The position numbers and the translations under genes are program-made. Below are positions 52,939-61,747 of a DNA stretch of 64,000 nt, in pieces; position 1 is the stretch's first letter, and each line of letters opens with the position of its first letter. The notes below the pieces were generated by a model. The model did not search any database, was not told the origin of the DNA, and saw nothing but the letters and a program-made list of their open reading frames with translations. Source of the stretch: Aciduliprofundum sp. MAR08-339 (lineage in GTDB: Archaea > Thermoplasmatota > Thermoplasmata > Thermoplasmatales > Aciduliprofundaceae); the NCBI RefSeq assembly GCF_000327505.1, contig NC_019942.1, forward strand, positions 1,302,001-1,366,000. The letters are read 5' to 3'.

Positions 52939-53676
52939 TCAATGTTGAACTCTAACCTCAACCCTATCTCCAACAGAGCAGGGGAGTTTGGTTGAAGCAT
53001 CACCCTGATTGACCGCAAATTCAAGGAAATTCTCACTGTTAATCAGGGCAATTAGCTCTCCCCGCTTAGCAAATCCGTAGGATGGCAAAAATCTGAGTCT
53101 CATGCCGAAAACTTCCACGTATGCAGGCCTTCCAACCATGCTTCCCGGGATATTTGTTACCACATTTCCGAATCTGTCCACATGGATTATCTCCCCCTCC
53201 AGAGTATCTCCGTTTTTAACGGGAGGATGGTAGGAGAATAAATGCACATTTTTGATTTTTCTAAGAATTCCATCACTTCTTCCCATGTCTATGTAGGCAC
53301 CTGCAGGGGCAAACACATCCCTTCCATGAAAGGTCGTACTCTTTGGCTCCAATTGGATCTCATAGACATCATCAATCCTATCCGCCACATAGGTGATTAT
53401 GCCATTGTCAGGTCCAACATACCAGGAATCTCCAAATCTAACCGCTATACCCTTCCTGCTGGTACCAACACCAGGATCCACCACGAAAACATGCACTGCA
53501 TTTTTAAAGTATGGAAGTATGGCGCTCAGGACGTATGCAGCGTGTCTTATATCGTGCCTGCGAATGCTGTGAGTTATATCGATTATTCTGGCCTGGGGAT
53601 TTATATTCAGAATCACACCCTTCATGGCACCAACGTAATGGTCCATGTATCCAAAATCAGTTGTAAGGGTGATCAT
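52939..53676 (-). CDS. SAM hydrolase/hydroxide adenosyltransferase (DUF62)
   Basis: Archaeal DUF62 enzyme, related to fluorinases and chlorinases, that cleaves S-adenosylmethionine to adenosine and methionine. The 245 residues show LTTDFGYMDHYVGAMKG, DITHSIRRHDIRHAAYV, VFVVDPGVGTSRKGIAV, GPDNGII, GRDVFAPAGA and HVDRFGNVVTNI. Conserved aspartate, arginine and histidine of the hydrolase group are present. The start shares one base with the acylphosphatase stop. Confidence 0.93.
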   Translation of the reverse strand: MITLTTDFGYMDHYVGAMKGVILNINPQARIIDITHSIRRHDIRHAAYVLSAILPYFKNAVHVFVVDPGVGTSRKGIAVRFGDSWYVGPDNGIITYVADRIDDVYEIQLEPKSTTFHGRDVFAPAGAYIDMGRSDGILRKIKNVHLFSYHPPVKNGDTLEGEIIHVDRFGNVVTNIPGSMVGRPAYVEVFGMRLRFLPSYGFAKRGELIALINSENFLEFAVNQGDASTKLPCSVGDRVEVRVQH

Positions 53677-53951
53677 CAGTACCTCACCCGAAATCCAACG
53701 ATATTCTCAGGCTCTTCGTAATGAATCTCCACATCATCAACACGGGCATGGGGATGCTCGTACCTGCACATGTACAGCAGTTTTTCAACCTTATCCCTCG
53801 GACCCTCAAACACCGCCTCCACCCGCCCATCGTGCAAATTCCGAACCCAGCCATTGACCCCCAGCCTATCCGCGTTCTCCTTTGTGAAAGCCCTGAAAAA
53901 TACGCCCTGAACACGCCCCGAGAAGAAAACATGCATTCTGACCTTATCCAT
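53676..53951 (-). CDS. acyP: Acylphosphatase
   Basis: Hydrolyses acyl phosphates such as carbamoyl phosphate or 1,3-bisphosphoglycerate. The 91 residues show the active-site loop FFSGRVQGVFFRAF, with the phosphate-binding arginine, and NGWVRNLHDGRVEAVFEG with the catalytic asparagine. I chose ATG 53951 because AATTTAAATAC (minus strand, about 53973-53983) is 26 bases upstream and the 27 residues before it look non-coding. Confidence 0.95.
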   Translation of the reverse strand: MDKVRMHVFFSGRVQGVFFRAFTKENADRLGVNGWVRNLHDGRVEAVFEGPRDKVEKLLYMCRYEHPHARVDDVEIHYEEPENIVGFRVRY

Positions 53952-54066
53952 GGAGTCCCGATTGAAAAAATAGTATTTAAATTTTAAACATAAAAAGTTG
54001 GAAATCAAAACCAAAAATGAGGCAAAATTCAAAAAAATTTAAATAGAAGCAAAATAAATATGCCTT
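53952..54066. promoter_or_regulatory. Divergent promoters of acyP and the 90-residue gene
   Basis: 115 AT-rich bases. The minus-strand TATA box is AATTTAAATAC (about 53973-53983). The plus-strand box ATTTAAATA is at 54037-54045, about 26 bases before ATG 54067. Both imply leaderless messages. Confidence 0.55.
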
Positions 54067-54339
54067 ATGTACATACGAAATCCACAAGATTTCGAAAAAA
54101 TTATTGCATCTAAGAAAAGCATTCTGTTCGAAGCATACAAAATCGATCCGAGAAAAAGGAAATTAATCATAGCCATATCGGCAAAAAAAGAAAATAAGGA
54201 GGAGGACGTGGTGGTGGAGGCAAGTGAAGATAATATAACAGAATTCCTGAAGGCCATAGAAGAGAATTGGGATAAGATACCATCTTACCAAAAACCCAGG
54301 GTGAGGGTTCTAATCAAAGAAGTGAAGGAAAAACTTTAA
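54067..54339 (+). CDS. Uncharacterised small charged protein
   Basis: A 90-residue soluble protein with a beta-alpha look (MYIRNPQDFEKIIASKKSI, KLIIAISAKKENKEEDVVVE, ITEFLKAIEENWDKIPSYQKP), ending in a basic helix. There is no known family. It has a clear TATA box and a start 26 bases later, then pyrE follows after 21 bases. A cotranscribed regulator or partner of pyrE is conceivable. Confidence 0.7.
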   Translation: MYIRNPQDFEKIIASKKSILFEAYKIDPRKRKLIIAISAKKENKEEDVVVEASEDNITEFLKAIEENWDKIPSYQKPRVRVLIKEVKEKL

Positions 54340-54360
54340 TTTTCGAATCCATGCTCCCCT

Positions 54361-54861
54361 ATGCTCAGGGATAAACTGATTGAATCTGGAGCCATAAGAT
54401 TTGGAGATTTTACTCTGGCTTCTGGAAAGAAGAGCAAGTATTATGTGGATATAAAGAAGGCAAGCACAAAGCACGAGATTCTATCACTTATGGGTGATCT
54501 TCTGGCCGAGCATGTAAAGGGAGATATCCTCGCAGGGGTGGAGCTTGGAGCAGTGCCCCTTGTGGCAATCACGGCAGTTAAAGCAAAAAGGGATTACCTC
54601 ATAATCCGCAAGGAGAAAAAGGGATACGGCACTTCAAAACTTATTGAGGGGGATTATAGGAAGGGACTCACCGTGGATATAATAGAAGATGTTGTGACAA
54701 CCGGCAGTTCGGTACTTAGGGCAGTAAAAATTCTGAGAGATGAGGGTCTAAAGGTTGAAAGGGTGATATGCGTGGTGAATAGGGAGGAGGGAGGAGATGA
54801 AAACCTGAAAAAGGAAGGTGTGGAACTGATCTCTCTTCTCCGTGCTAAGGACCTCCTCTGA
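54361..54861 (+). CDS. pyrE: Orotate phosphoribosyltransferase
   Basis: Joins orotate to PRPP to give OMP. The 166 residues contain ASGKKSKYYVDIK, the GVELGAVPL loop and the PRPP motif VDIIEDVVTTGSSVL. It starts at ATG 54361; an ATG ten bases upstream is out of frame. The last base abuts the convergent GPN GTPase gene, so the 3' ends have no spacer. Confidence 0.97.
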   Translation: MLRDKLIESGAIRFGDFTLASGKKSKYYVDIKKASTKHEILSLMGDLLAEHVKGDILAGVELGAVPLVAITAVKAKRDYLIIRKEKKGYGTSKLIEGDYRKGLTVDIIEDVVTTGSSVLRAVKILRDEGLKVERVICVVNREEGGDENLKKEGVELISLLRAKDLL

Positions 54862-55629
54862 TCATCTTTTTTCAAGATCCTCGCCACCTGCAAATGTGAG
54901 TTGAATTGTTGAATAAACATCCTCATAACCGTAGAGCATACGGGCCGATGTGGGGATAAGGGTTCGAAACGCATTTATATTTTCCAGAGCCTTGAAAAGC
55001 TCAATGCTGAGTTCCTTCTGCATGCTTGGGTTCTCTGAAAGTAGAGAATCGTAAAGATAGTTCCAGTTTTCACTCCATCTCGCTATGTTTTCCAGATCCC
55101 TGTCCTCCACTATATCCACCTTGGAGAGAATATTTATGAAAGGAATATAAAACCTAAAATACACGGATGACGAAAGTATGAAAAGGGATACGTACCCCGA
55201 GGGAGACTTTGCCAGGGCAGGATCGAAGAGAAATGCCAGTATGCTGTTCTTTCCCCCAAGGTAATCCACAATAAACTTGCTGGCCGCCCTGAATGCAAAC
55301 AACTCAATCTGACCCGCAGTGTCATAAATCACATAATCTGCCTCATAACTATCGATCTCACCCTTCAACTCCTCCACAAAATTTGCAATCATATCTGCCG
55401 CAACTATCTGGGCCCCGTTTGGACCAAGCCCATATTCATTCATTATGGAAGAGAGATCAATAATATCCCTTATATCCACATCCGGATTGTAGGGCAGAGT
55501 TTCAGCGCCGGGATCAAGGTTCACTGTTATAACATCGTACTCATTTTTTATCATCCAATCCCTGAAAGCAGCCGTGAATGTGCTCTTTCCACTTCCCGCA
55601 GGACCAACCACGAACAGATTTGCAATCAT
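54862..55629 (-). CDS. GPN-loop GTPase
   Basis: A 255-residue GTPase of the GPN family; eukaryotic homologues help assemble RNA polymerase II. It shows the G1 loop VVGPAGSGKSTF, NLDPGAE, the defining GPN motif (GLGPNGAQ), VIYDTAGQIELF and SKVDIV. The ATG overlaps the stop of polC by four bases, so GTPase and replicative polymerase subunit are co-transcribed. The archaeal role is unknown. Confidence 0.93.
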   Translation of the reverse strand: MIANLFVVGPAGSGKSTFTAAFRDWMIKNEYDVITVNLDPGAETLPYNPDVDIRDIIDLSSIMNEYGLGPNGAQIVAADMIANFVEELKGEIDSYEADYVIYDTAGQIELFAFRAASKFIVDYLGGKNSILAFLFDPALAKSPSGYVSLFILSSSVYFRFYIPFINILSKVDIVEDRDLENIARWSENWNYLYDSLLSENPSMQKELSIELFKALENINAFRTLIPTSARMLYGYEDVYSTIQLTFAGGEDLEKR

Positions 55630-58600
55630 ACTCCAAGAAAAGATTCAAGGGTTATTTTATTTTTTTCCTCCTCTCTGGCAAAAAGAGAATCTATGGACTC
55701 CTTGAGGGCCAGAACCCTTTGCTTCACGTAGAGCGGAACCTCAAACTCTTCGGCAAGTTTCAGTGCCTTATCCAAATACTTTCTAACGGAGCCCTCGTGA
55801 ACAGTGAGAATGACATTACCTCCACAGTAGGGACAAACGTTATTCAAAGGCACACGCCTGAATTTGGCATGGCATCTCGTGCATCTGAAACCCTGAGTTC
55901 CAAACTTTTTTAGATTGCCCATTATGTCTGGAATGAAATGATGTGCTATTATGCGAGCAGCCATATCGTGCTCGTCAACAGCCCTTATCTTCTTAGCCAG
56001 TTCGAGCTGACTATCAAGTTTTTCCTCCATGCTTCCCAGAACCTTGTAGGAAGATGTTAAAATCCCTATGTTTATATCGGCAGTATCGTGGGTGAACCTG
56101 AAACCCTCGTACTGTCTTGGGGTACCTATTCTCTTTTTCACAAAATCCATGATATCGGCAACCTCATCCGGCTTCGCGTATCTCAATGTGGCTTCGTAGA
56201 ATTCCAGAGGGTACCTGTCCATAACATCCACATGCAGGGCTTCCTTGTCAATTTCTGTGGGGGATATCCTGGTTGTTAATACGAGGGGTGCGTCCATCAG
56301 TCCTCCCCTGGTGGAAGGCAGGAACTTACGTGAGAAGTCAAGCAGACCTTCAAGAAGCAGCATTATAGAATCCTCATCTCCATCACAGTTTCTGCGCTTG
56401 GCCGCATGGAAGAACGGATGGGCAAATCCCACATTCGCATCGGTGAACCCTATTATACGACCAAGGATACCCGCTGAGGTATGGGGTGCGAGACCGATTA
56501 CAAGATGCCCGATCAGATCTTCCTTGGAGCGAACGTTGTAGAATCTTGGCATCTTGTAGAATTTCTCCAAAAGTTCGTCCACATAGTTTGAGATCTTAAC
56601 CAGATAATCCGCAGCCTTCTTTGGAATTATTATGTCCTGAACCTTTAATTCAAGAATCTGATCCCCATTTTTAAGTTCCTCCCCGTTGTAGTCAACCTTG
56701 TATCCAAGTTCTCTCGCCTTTTCAACGCTCAATCCAATCTCCCTCGGCCTGAAATGGGTTATCGCTATATCGCTCATATCAAATCTTGCAGTACCATCCT
56801 TGAAAACAAAAACCCCATGCTTGGCTCTGAGTATCCCCTTTTCCATACGCTCTGGAATGTGCTCAGGAGACATCATTTTCTTTACTCCCTTAACATCCCA
56901 GTTAACCTTGATTCCGAGATAATCCTGGGCCTTGGTAAAGAAATCCTCAACATTCACCTTTCTGGTGGATATGACCCCCGTGAACTCTGTGGGGACTCCG
57001 CACTTGGGGCAAAATGGTAGCATGGTTTTCTCTCCGCATTTGGGACATTTTCTCAATCCCACCTCAATGGGTATCACCCTTCTCTTCACAGCCTCAGTTA
57101 TCAACCTTCTGTCTCCACCGGCATCTCCTATGGGAAAGAGAGAGTGTATGGGCGGTTTCATTTTTCTGGGAGCAGCCTTTTCAGGTCTGCCCATCCTTGC
57201 ACCTATCCTTACAGGTGCTCTGGGCCTAACTTGCACCCCTGCAAGATCAGAGACCACCTCCATTATTTCCCCACGCCTCGGCTCTCTCTTTTTTATTATG
57301 CGCTCACCATCCAGATCCAGGCCCAGGCAGCGCAGAAGCGGATATGCGTATCTATCGAGAATGTAGTGCTCTCTCTCCCTATGCAGAGCACCCAATTTTT
57401 TAAGTATCTCTTTTATCTCCTTATTTTTCTCAATGTACAACTCCCCGTTCCTCCAAAATGCGTTTTTGGCCACGTGATCTCTCAATTTTTCAAGTTCTTC
57501 ATAACTCAAATCGTGCCAGAACAGGTTGTAATCTGGATGAAGCGGCACACCATATTCCTCGGATATCTTAAAGGCATGGAACGCATCCTTGACTTCGCCG
57601 TGAAATCCGGCTTTCTGGGCATCCTGCTCCCACCACTCAATCACATAGGATGCGGGAACGAGGGGATGATTATTCTCAAGGAACTCACCGTAGGGTATGA
57701 GAATCTCCCCAACATCCACAATCTCCTCGATTTTATCGTAATACTCCCTGGCGCTATCGTAATCGTTAATTTGAATCAGATCTCCATTTTTGAGCATAAC
57801 TATTGGCCCCTCTATGCTATCGCAGGAGGTCATTCCTCCAGCTTTGCCAGGGCGCTCTGTTTTGAGTTGTGTGCCTATGGCTATGAATTTGTTAAGGACA
57901 TACATGGTTGCAGGATTAATGCTTATGGTTGCAAGTCCCCCTGCACGGCAACGCCCGTATCTGAGCCTGAAGCCTCCGGGGGCCATGGGGTAAGAGAAAA
58001 TGGGCCTGCCCGCTATCACATCCTTCATGTACTTTTCAGATGGCTTGAGTTCAAATCTATCCTCCTTGACCTCGGGTATGAGTTTGTTTATCCATTCCCA
58101 CCCATCAATTTTTAGCATATCCACATAGGCCTTTATTTTCTTGGTCTTCTGGAGCAGTCCTTCAGCAAGTACAAGACACATACCACCCCTCACACGATTA
58201 CCTTCAATCCTTGGCAGATCACGGTATCCGCTGACTTCAACCTTCTCCGTGCCCTCTCCATCTATGCACACCGGGCAATTTTTCACTACCAATTCAATTT
58301 CCTCATTTGATGGTCTGTACTGCAAATGGTGAATCCTGTCGTAAAGTTGAATCTCTTCCTTGTACCTCTCAATCTCCTCCTCCGTGGGCTTGTACCTATC
58401 AATTCCCAACTCTCTTCTAACCACATCTGCAATAAGAACACTCAGGGCCTGGGCGGTCCCTCCCGCACCCCTTATTGGCCCAGCATAGTACATGGAAACG
58501 TATTCAGTACCGTCAAAATTCTTCTTGATCTTCACATGGGCTATCCCTTCAAGGGGAGCAACCAGTATTCCCTCTGTGAGAACCGCAAGACCCACCCGAA

Positions 58601-58898
58601 CAGCCTTGTCAAGAGCCTCATCCTTACGCTCAAATCTTCTGGCAATCTTCTTGGCCATGAGCAGAGAGACCATTCCCCTATCGTACTTTTTGCTGAGTTC
58701 CCTGATATCCTCCGCTATTCCCTTCACACCTATTAATTCTTCAACTCTGGCCGCCAGATCCTTTGCACGGGGAATCTCAACATCTCCAACGGGGTCAAGA
58801 TGCATACTTCTTGCTTCCTTGGCAACTTTATAACACTCCTCAGCCCTTCGTTCAAGCTCCTCAAAATACCTCTGCATCTCCTTGCTCGCTTCTGCCAT
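55626..58898 (-). CDS. polC: DNA polymerase II (PolD) large subunit DP2
   Basis: Catalytic subunit of the archaeal D-family replicative polymerase, which needs the small exonuclease subunit DP1 (not in this window). The 1090-residue protein has the N-terminal helical domain, the YYAGPIRGAGGTAQALSVLIAD region, a first zinc site ([17 protein letters not shown], about 618-636), the double-psi barrel core with NCDGDEDSIMLLLEGLLDFS (catalytic aspartates, about 836) and a final zinc site (CTRCHAKF and CPYCGG, about 1005-1030). It is intein-free. It is the first gene of the operon with the GPN GTPase. Confidence 0.97.
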   Translation of the reverse strand: MAEASKEMQRYFEELERRAEECYKVAKEARSMHLDPVGDVEIPRAKDLAARVEELIGVKGIAEDIRELSKKYDRGMVSLLMAKKIARRFERKDEALDKAVRVGLAVLTEGILVAPLEGIAHVKIKKNFDGTEYVSMYYAGPIRGAGGTAQALSVLIADVVRRELGIDRYKPTEEEIERYKEEIQLYDRIHHLQYRPSNEEIELVVKNCPVCIDGEGTEKVEVSGYRDLPRIEGNRVRGGMCLVLAEGLLQKTKKIKAYVDMLKIDGWEWINKLIPEVKEDRFELKPSEKYMKDVIAGRPIFSYPMAPGGFRLRYGRCRAGGLATISINPATMYVLNKFIAIGTQLKTERPGKAGGMTSCDSIEGPIVMLKNGDLIQINDYDSAREYYDKIEEIVDVGEILIPYGEFLENNHPLVPASYVIEWWEQDAQKAGFHGEVKDAFHAFKISEEYGVPLHPDYNLFWHDLSYEELEKLRDHVAKNAFWRNGELYIEKNKEIKEILKKLGALHREREHYILDRYAYPLLRCLGLDLDGERIIKKREPRRGEIMEVVSDLAGVQVRPRAPVRIGARMGRPEKAAPRKMKPPIHSLFPIGDAGGDRRLITEAVKRRVIPIEVGLRKCPKCGEKTMLPFCPKCGVPTEFTGVISTRKVNVEDFFTKAQDYLGIKVNWDVKGVKKMMSPEHIPERMEKGILRAKHGVFVFKDGTARFDMSDIAITHFRPREIGLSVEKARELGYKVDYNGEELKNGDQILELKVQDIIIPKKAADYLVKISNYVDELLEKFYKMPRFYNVRSKEDLIGHLVIGLAPHTSAGILGRIIGFTDANVGFAHPFFHAAKRRNCDGDEDSIMLLLEGLLDFSRKFLPSTRGGLMDAPLVLTTRISPTEIDKEALHVDVMDRYPLEFYEATLRYAKPDEVADIMDFVKKRIGTPRQYEGFRFTHDTADINIGILTSSYKVLGSMEEKLDSQLELAKKIRAVDEHDMAARIIAHHFIPDIMGNLKKFGTQGFRCTRCHAKFRRVPLNNVCPYCGGNVILTVHEGSVRKYLDKALKLAEEFEVPLYVKQRVLALKESIDSLFAREEEKNKITLESFLGV

Positions 58899-58967
58899 CC
58901 TCTAACCCCAAAAGATGGATGGGTTATAACACTTTCCATTATCCAAAATTTTATCAAAATTGGTAAA
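58899..58967. promoter_or_regulatory. Short spacer upstream of polC
   Basis: 69 bases between polC and the end of the radical SAM gene. It contains an AT-rich run (CAAAATTTTATCAAAATTGG region, 58943-58962) that may be a promoter element for polC on the minus strand or a terminator for the gene upstream. No gene is visible. Confidence 0.35.
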
Positions 58968-60092
58968 TTACCAGAACTTACCAAGAGATTCCATTGGGAT
59001 CGGGCAGAGTGTGATTCTGCGGGCCCACAGGCAATCGCCACAACTTGGCTGATTACCCCAGCAATCAACACGTGAGTCCTGCACATATGAGCATGCATCT
59101 ACAAGAGGACAGTCGGTACAGGATGGATATATGGCATTTTTGACTATGAAACGAAACCAGGAGTAATCCTTACTGGTCCATATATCAGATAGAGATTTTT
59201 TTCCAACATTTCCAAACGAGTGCGCATAAACCATTTTCCTTCTTCCAAAAACGTATTCAGGGTACGTGTGAAGAAACCTGTAACAGGGAACAACCTCTCC
59301 GTCCCATCTCACCACAGCCACCTTTTTCTCCACAAAGTCGCAGTGACGCTCCGTGCGAAGTTGAAACTCTGGCAAATGCAGATAAAACCCGCTGTAAGAG
59401 TTCCTGAGAAGCTCTTTGAGGTAGGGTTCCAAATCCACACTTCCATCGTATAAAATCATGGAGGCATGCTCCTCATTTACGGGTATGAGATTTGAGAAGA
59501 GCAAGGCATCTATATTGTACTCGGCAAGGAGTTTGGCTATCTTTCCTATCTCTTTATAATTCTCCTTGGTCAACACAACCTCCACGCCTATATGGGGCAA
59601 CTCAGATCTTCTCTCCTTTTTTAATTCTGCAAATTTCTTTATTCTCTCCAAAGTGACATTTGGAACTATATGGCCTATTTCGGAGGGTTGAACAGGAAGG
59701 GAATCCAAGGATAGGTAAATCAAATCCACCGGCAGATTTACCAGATCTCTCATTATCCTTTCATTTAGCAAAAAACCATTTGTGGATAAACCGAGGGCAT
59801 ATCCCCTGCCTTTCACCTCCCTGACCATGTCCATAAATCTCGGATGCACCGTTGGCTCGCCTATGCCCCCAAAATAAACAAGTTTTAGATCTTCAAACAT
59901 GGCAGCGTCATCAAGGATCTTCAAAAAGAGTTCGTAGGGCATGTCCCCCTCCTCATCGCTCCAATACTGCTTGAAACACATCTCGCAATGAAGATTACAA
60001 CGATTTGTTATTTCAAGATATAGATAGCGCATGTCAAGTTCCCGAGGAATGTGAATTTCAGCGCTGTCCAGGTGAAATATGTGCCCATCCAT
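58968..60092 (-). CDS. Radical SAM/SPASM protein, probable tungsten-cofactor oxidoreductase maturase
   Basis: A 374-residue radical SAM enzyme: cluster motif C32-NLH-C36-EM-C39, GGIGEPTVHPRF, and a C-terminal SPASM-like cysteine-rich region (CYRF, CTDCPLVDACSY, CWGNQPSCGDC, TLCP) for extra Fe-S clusters. This layout matches the family found next to tungsten aldehyde oxidoreductases and described as a maturase of that enzyme class. Here it sits just after a MoaD-like gene and near an AOR (62213-64000), which supports that role. The reaction on the enzyme or cofactor is not known. Confidence 0.8.
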   Translation of the reverse strand: MDGHIFHLDSAEIHIPRELDMRYLYLEITNRCNLHCEMCFKQYWSDEEGDMPYELFLKILDDAAMFEDLKLVYFGGIGEPTVHPRFMDMVREVKGRGYALGLSTNGFLLNERIMRDLVNLPVDLIYLSLDSLPVQPSEIGHIVPNVTLERIKKFAELKKERRSELPHIGVEVVLTKENYKEIGKIAKLLAEYNIDALLFSNLIPVNEEHASMILYDGSVDLEPYLKELLRNSYSGFYLHLPEFQLRTERHCDFVEKKVAVVRWDGEVVPCYRFLHTYPEYVFGRRKMVYAHSFGNVGKKSLSDIWTSKDYSWFRFIVKNAIYPSCTDCPLVDACSYVQDSRVDCWGNQPSCGDCLWARRITLCPIPMESLGKFW

Positions 60093-60347
60093 TCAGCCAC
60101 CACCTACTGGAGGAAAGATTGAAATCTCATCCCCATCACTTATCTCAGTTTCATAACCGTTCATATCAAGAATGTTTTTTCCATTCACTAAAATCATATT
60201 GCGGGACTCTATTTCTCGCCTGAATGTATCACCATATTTTTTGTAAAGTAGTGTTAAAAGCGTCCGAATGGTTGGCACGTCTTCAAAAAATTCCTCCCTC
60301 CTCCCAGTTATGTCACGAAGAGTGGCAAAGTACCTCACACGAATCAT
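60093..60347 (-). CDS. MoaD/ThiS-like ubiquitin-fold protein
   Basis: Small sulfur carrier for molybdopterin/tungstopterin or thiolation. The 84-residue beta-grasp protein has RVRYFATLRDITG at the start, MILVNGKNI in the middle, and ends SIFPPVGGG; the C-terminal glycines would be adenylated by MoeB and thiocarboxylated. It has one glycine more than the usual terminal GG. The next gene begins at the base after its stop, so the maturase-like protein is coupled to it. Confidence 0.92.
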   Translation of the reverse strand: MIRVRYFATLRDITGRREEFFEDVPTIRTLLTLLYKKYGDTFRREIESRNMILVNGKNILDMNGYETEISDGDEISIFPPVGGG

Positions 60348-60457
60348 GGTGTTGAATAAGCATACTCCAATTTAACTCTTATTGGACACAAATGGGAAAA
60401 ACAAAAATAACAAAAAATATATATGTGTTTGACTTTTAATTTACAGAGGTGATGTAG
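60348..60457. promoter_or_regulatory. Divergent promoter between moaD-like and the 7TM gene
   Basis: 110 bases. The plus strand carries GAGGTGAT at 60446-60453, four bases before the TTG start of the 7TM gene. AT-rich stretches (AAAAAATATATATG, 60412-60425) are TATA candidates for the plus gene. The minus-strand promoter of the moaD-like gene should lie at about 60370-60380, but no strong box is visible. Confidence 0.45.
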
Positions 60458-61657
60458 TTGTGGATACCCTATGCATTCTGGCCCTCTTTAGCGGCTACGG
60501 TTATAGCGGCTATACTGGTGTACATGGTTATCGTCTCCAACATAAGGAAACCAGGTAATCTTGCAGCCTTCGTGATGTTCTTTTCAATGCTGATTTGGAG
60601 TATCGGAGAATTGATAGAGAGAATAGCCGGGCCTCCTCCCGCTAATCCAGCGTTTCACTATCTGGGAAGCATTTCATTGAGTCCCGGCCCGTACGATGGG
60701 AATCTCGCTTATATGGGCGCCGTGATACTGTGTTTTGGAATATTTCTAGTCTCAGCGGGAATTATCCACTTCGCGTTGGACTATCCGTTCAAGCTCAAAA
60801 TGGAACGCAAAACCCGTAAGGCAGTGCTGTACACAGTCTACGGCTTTTCCTTTGCAGGAATGATCGCCAATATTTTAAATCAGTTCATAGGACATCCAAC
60901 AGTGGCTTATATGTACCCATACAAGGCCATGGGTGAGTGGATATGGGGTCTCGAATCCGGACCACTGCACTCCCTGTACAGCATATGGCTCTTCGTATCC
61001 GCCATAATAATGATAATCATACTGCTAATAAAGCTCAGGAGCGTGAGAATGGACATAATCAAAAAGCAGATTCTCATAACCATAACTGGATTTGTGATCA
61101 CATTTGTGCTTCTCACCGTGACTGCACTGATTCCAATGGTTATTGAGAAGAAGAACAACTCATATCCAATGACCACCCTGGGATTCACCATATTCGGCAT
61201 ATTCGTTATGTACACCATAGTCAGGTACAGGCTGTTCCTCGTGGCTCCAAGCACCGAGATCGTTGAACTGGAGGAGGAACTTCCAGATTCAGGAGTGTAC
61301 GAGATGTCAAAAGAAGAGGCGTACCACAAGTTTGCAAGGCTGGCGAGGTCCGGAAACCCCGGAACCGGCTTCATAGGAGAGAATGCAGAAGAGTTCAAGA
61401 AAAAATACAAACTGGTGCAGACCACGGTGTTTGAGCTCTCCCAGAGCACGGGTAAGAACAAATTGAATCCTGAAAACCCGGAGCAGCAGGAAATGCTGTA
61501 TTTCACCATAACATCACTCCTTGAGCACGTGTACAAGCCCATCATACTTCTGGATCTTAGTCTCCCATGGATGAAGGAAGATACGAAAAAGAGCGTGCTG
61601 GAAAAAATCAAGGAGATAAACAAAGAGTACGGAGGAGTATTCCTCATCGTTAAATAA
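60458..61657 (+). CDS. 7TM membrane protein with C-terminal DUF835 domain
   Basis: A 399-residue protein. Residues about 1-262 contain seven or eight hydrophobic helices in the manner of the 7TM N-terminal region of archaeal sensor kinases, with aromatic extracellular loops (AGPPPANPAFHYLG, GHPTVAYMYPYKAMGEWIWG). A linker (EIVELEEELPDSG) leads to a soluble domain resembling DUF835 (about 285-399: FARLARSGNPG, KKKYKLVQTTVFELSQSTG, PIILLDLSLPWM, KIKEINKEYGGVFLIV). There is no histidine-kinase motif. The start is TTG 60458, selected by GAGGTGAT four bases upstream. It is next to tungstoenzyme genes, but a functional link is untested. Confidence 0.78.
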   Translation: MWIPYAFWPSLAATVIAAILVYMVIVSNIRKPGNLAAFVMFFSMLIWSIGELIERIAGPPPANPAFHYLGSISLSPGPYDGNLAYMGAVILCFGIFLVSAGIIHFALDYPFKLKMERKTRKAVLYTVYGFSFAGMIANILNQFIGHPTVAYMYPYKAMGEWIWGLESGPLHSLYSIWLFVSAIIMIIILLIKLRSVRMDIIKKQILITITGFVITFVLLTVTALIPMVIEKKNNSYPMTTLGFTIFGIFVMYTIVRYRLFLVAPSTEIVELEEELPDSGVYEMSKEEAYHKFARLARSGNPGTGFIGENAEEFKKKYKLVQTTVFELSQSTGKNKLNPENPEQQEMLYFTITSLLEHVYKPIILLDLSLPWMKEDTKKSVLEKIKEINKEYGGVFLIVK

Positions 61658-61747
61658 TTCTTCATTTTATTTTTGCATTTCAAAGAGACAAGATTCGGCA
61701 TAAATCTTCGGAAGAATTATTTTATAGGATGCCTGAAAAGGGAATGT

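Noticed and set aside
57144-58115. A 323-codon open frame on the plus strand inside polC
   Set aside because: It is fully antisense to DP2, whose motifs are intact across the region. The peptide has no domain-like pattern and is cysteine- and histidine-rich, as antisense frames in this composition tend to be.
55626-58898. Intein in polC, and likewise in nrdJ, which often host inteins in archaea
   Set aside because: Both proteins have normal lengths (1090 and 781 residues) and continuous motifs with no inserted block.
60093-60347. MoaD-like gene as the sulfur carrier of the TtuA/NcsA-type enzyme at 36279
   Set aside because: Possible, because ubiquitin-fold carriers can serve several pathways, but its coupling to the maturase-like gene near an AOR makes a tungstopterin role the simpler reading.
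60907-61701. A 264-codon minus-strand frame across the 7TM gene
   Set aside because: It is antisense to a membrane protein with clear helices and a DUF835-like domain; its hydrophobicity only mirrors the sense strand.
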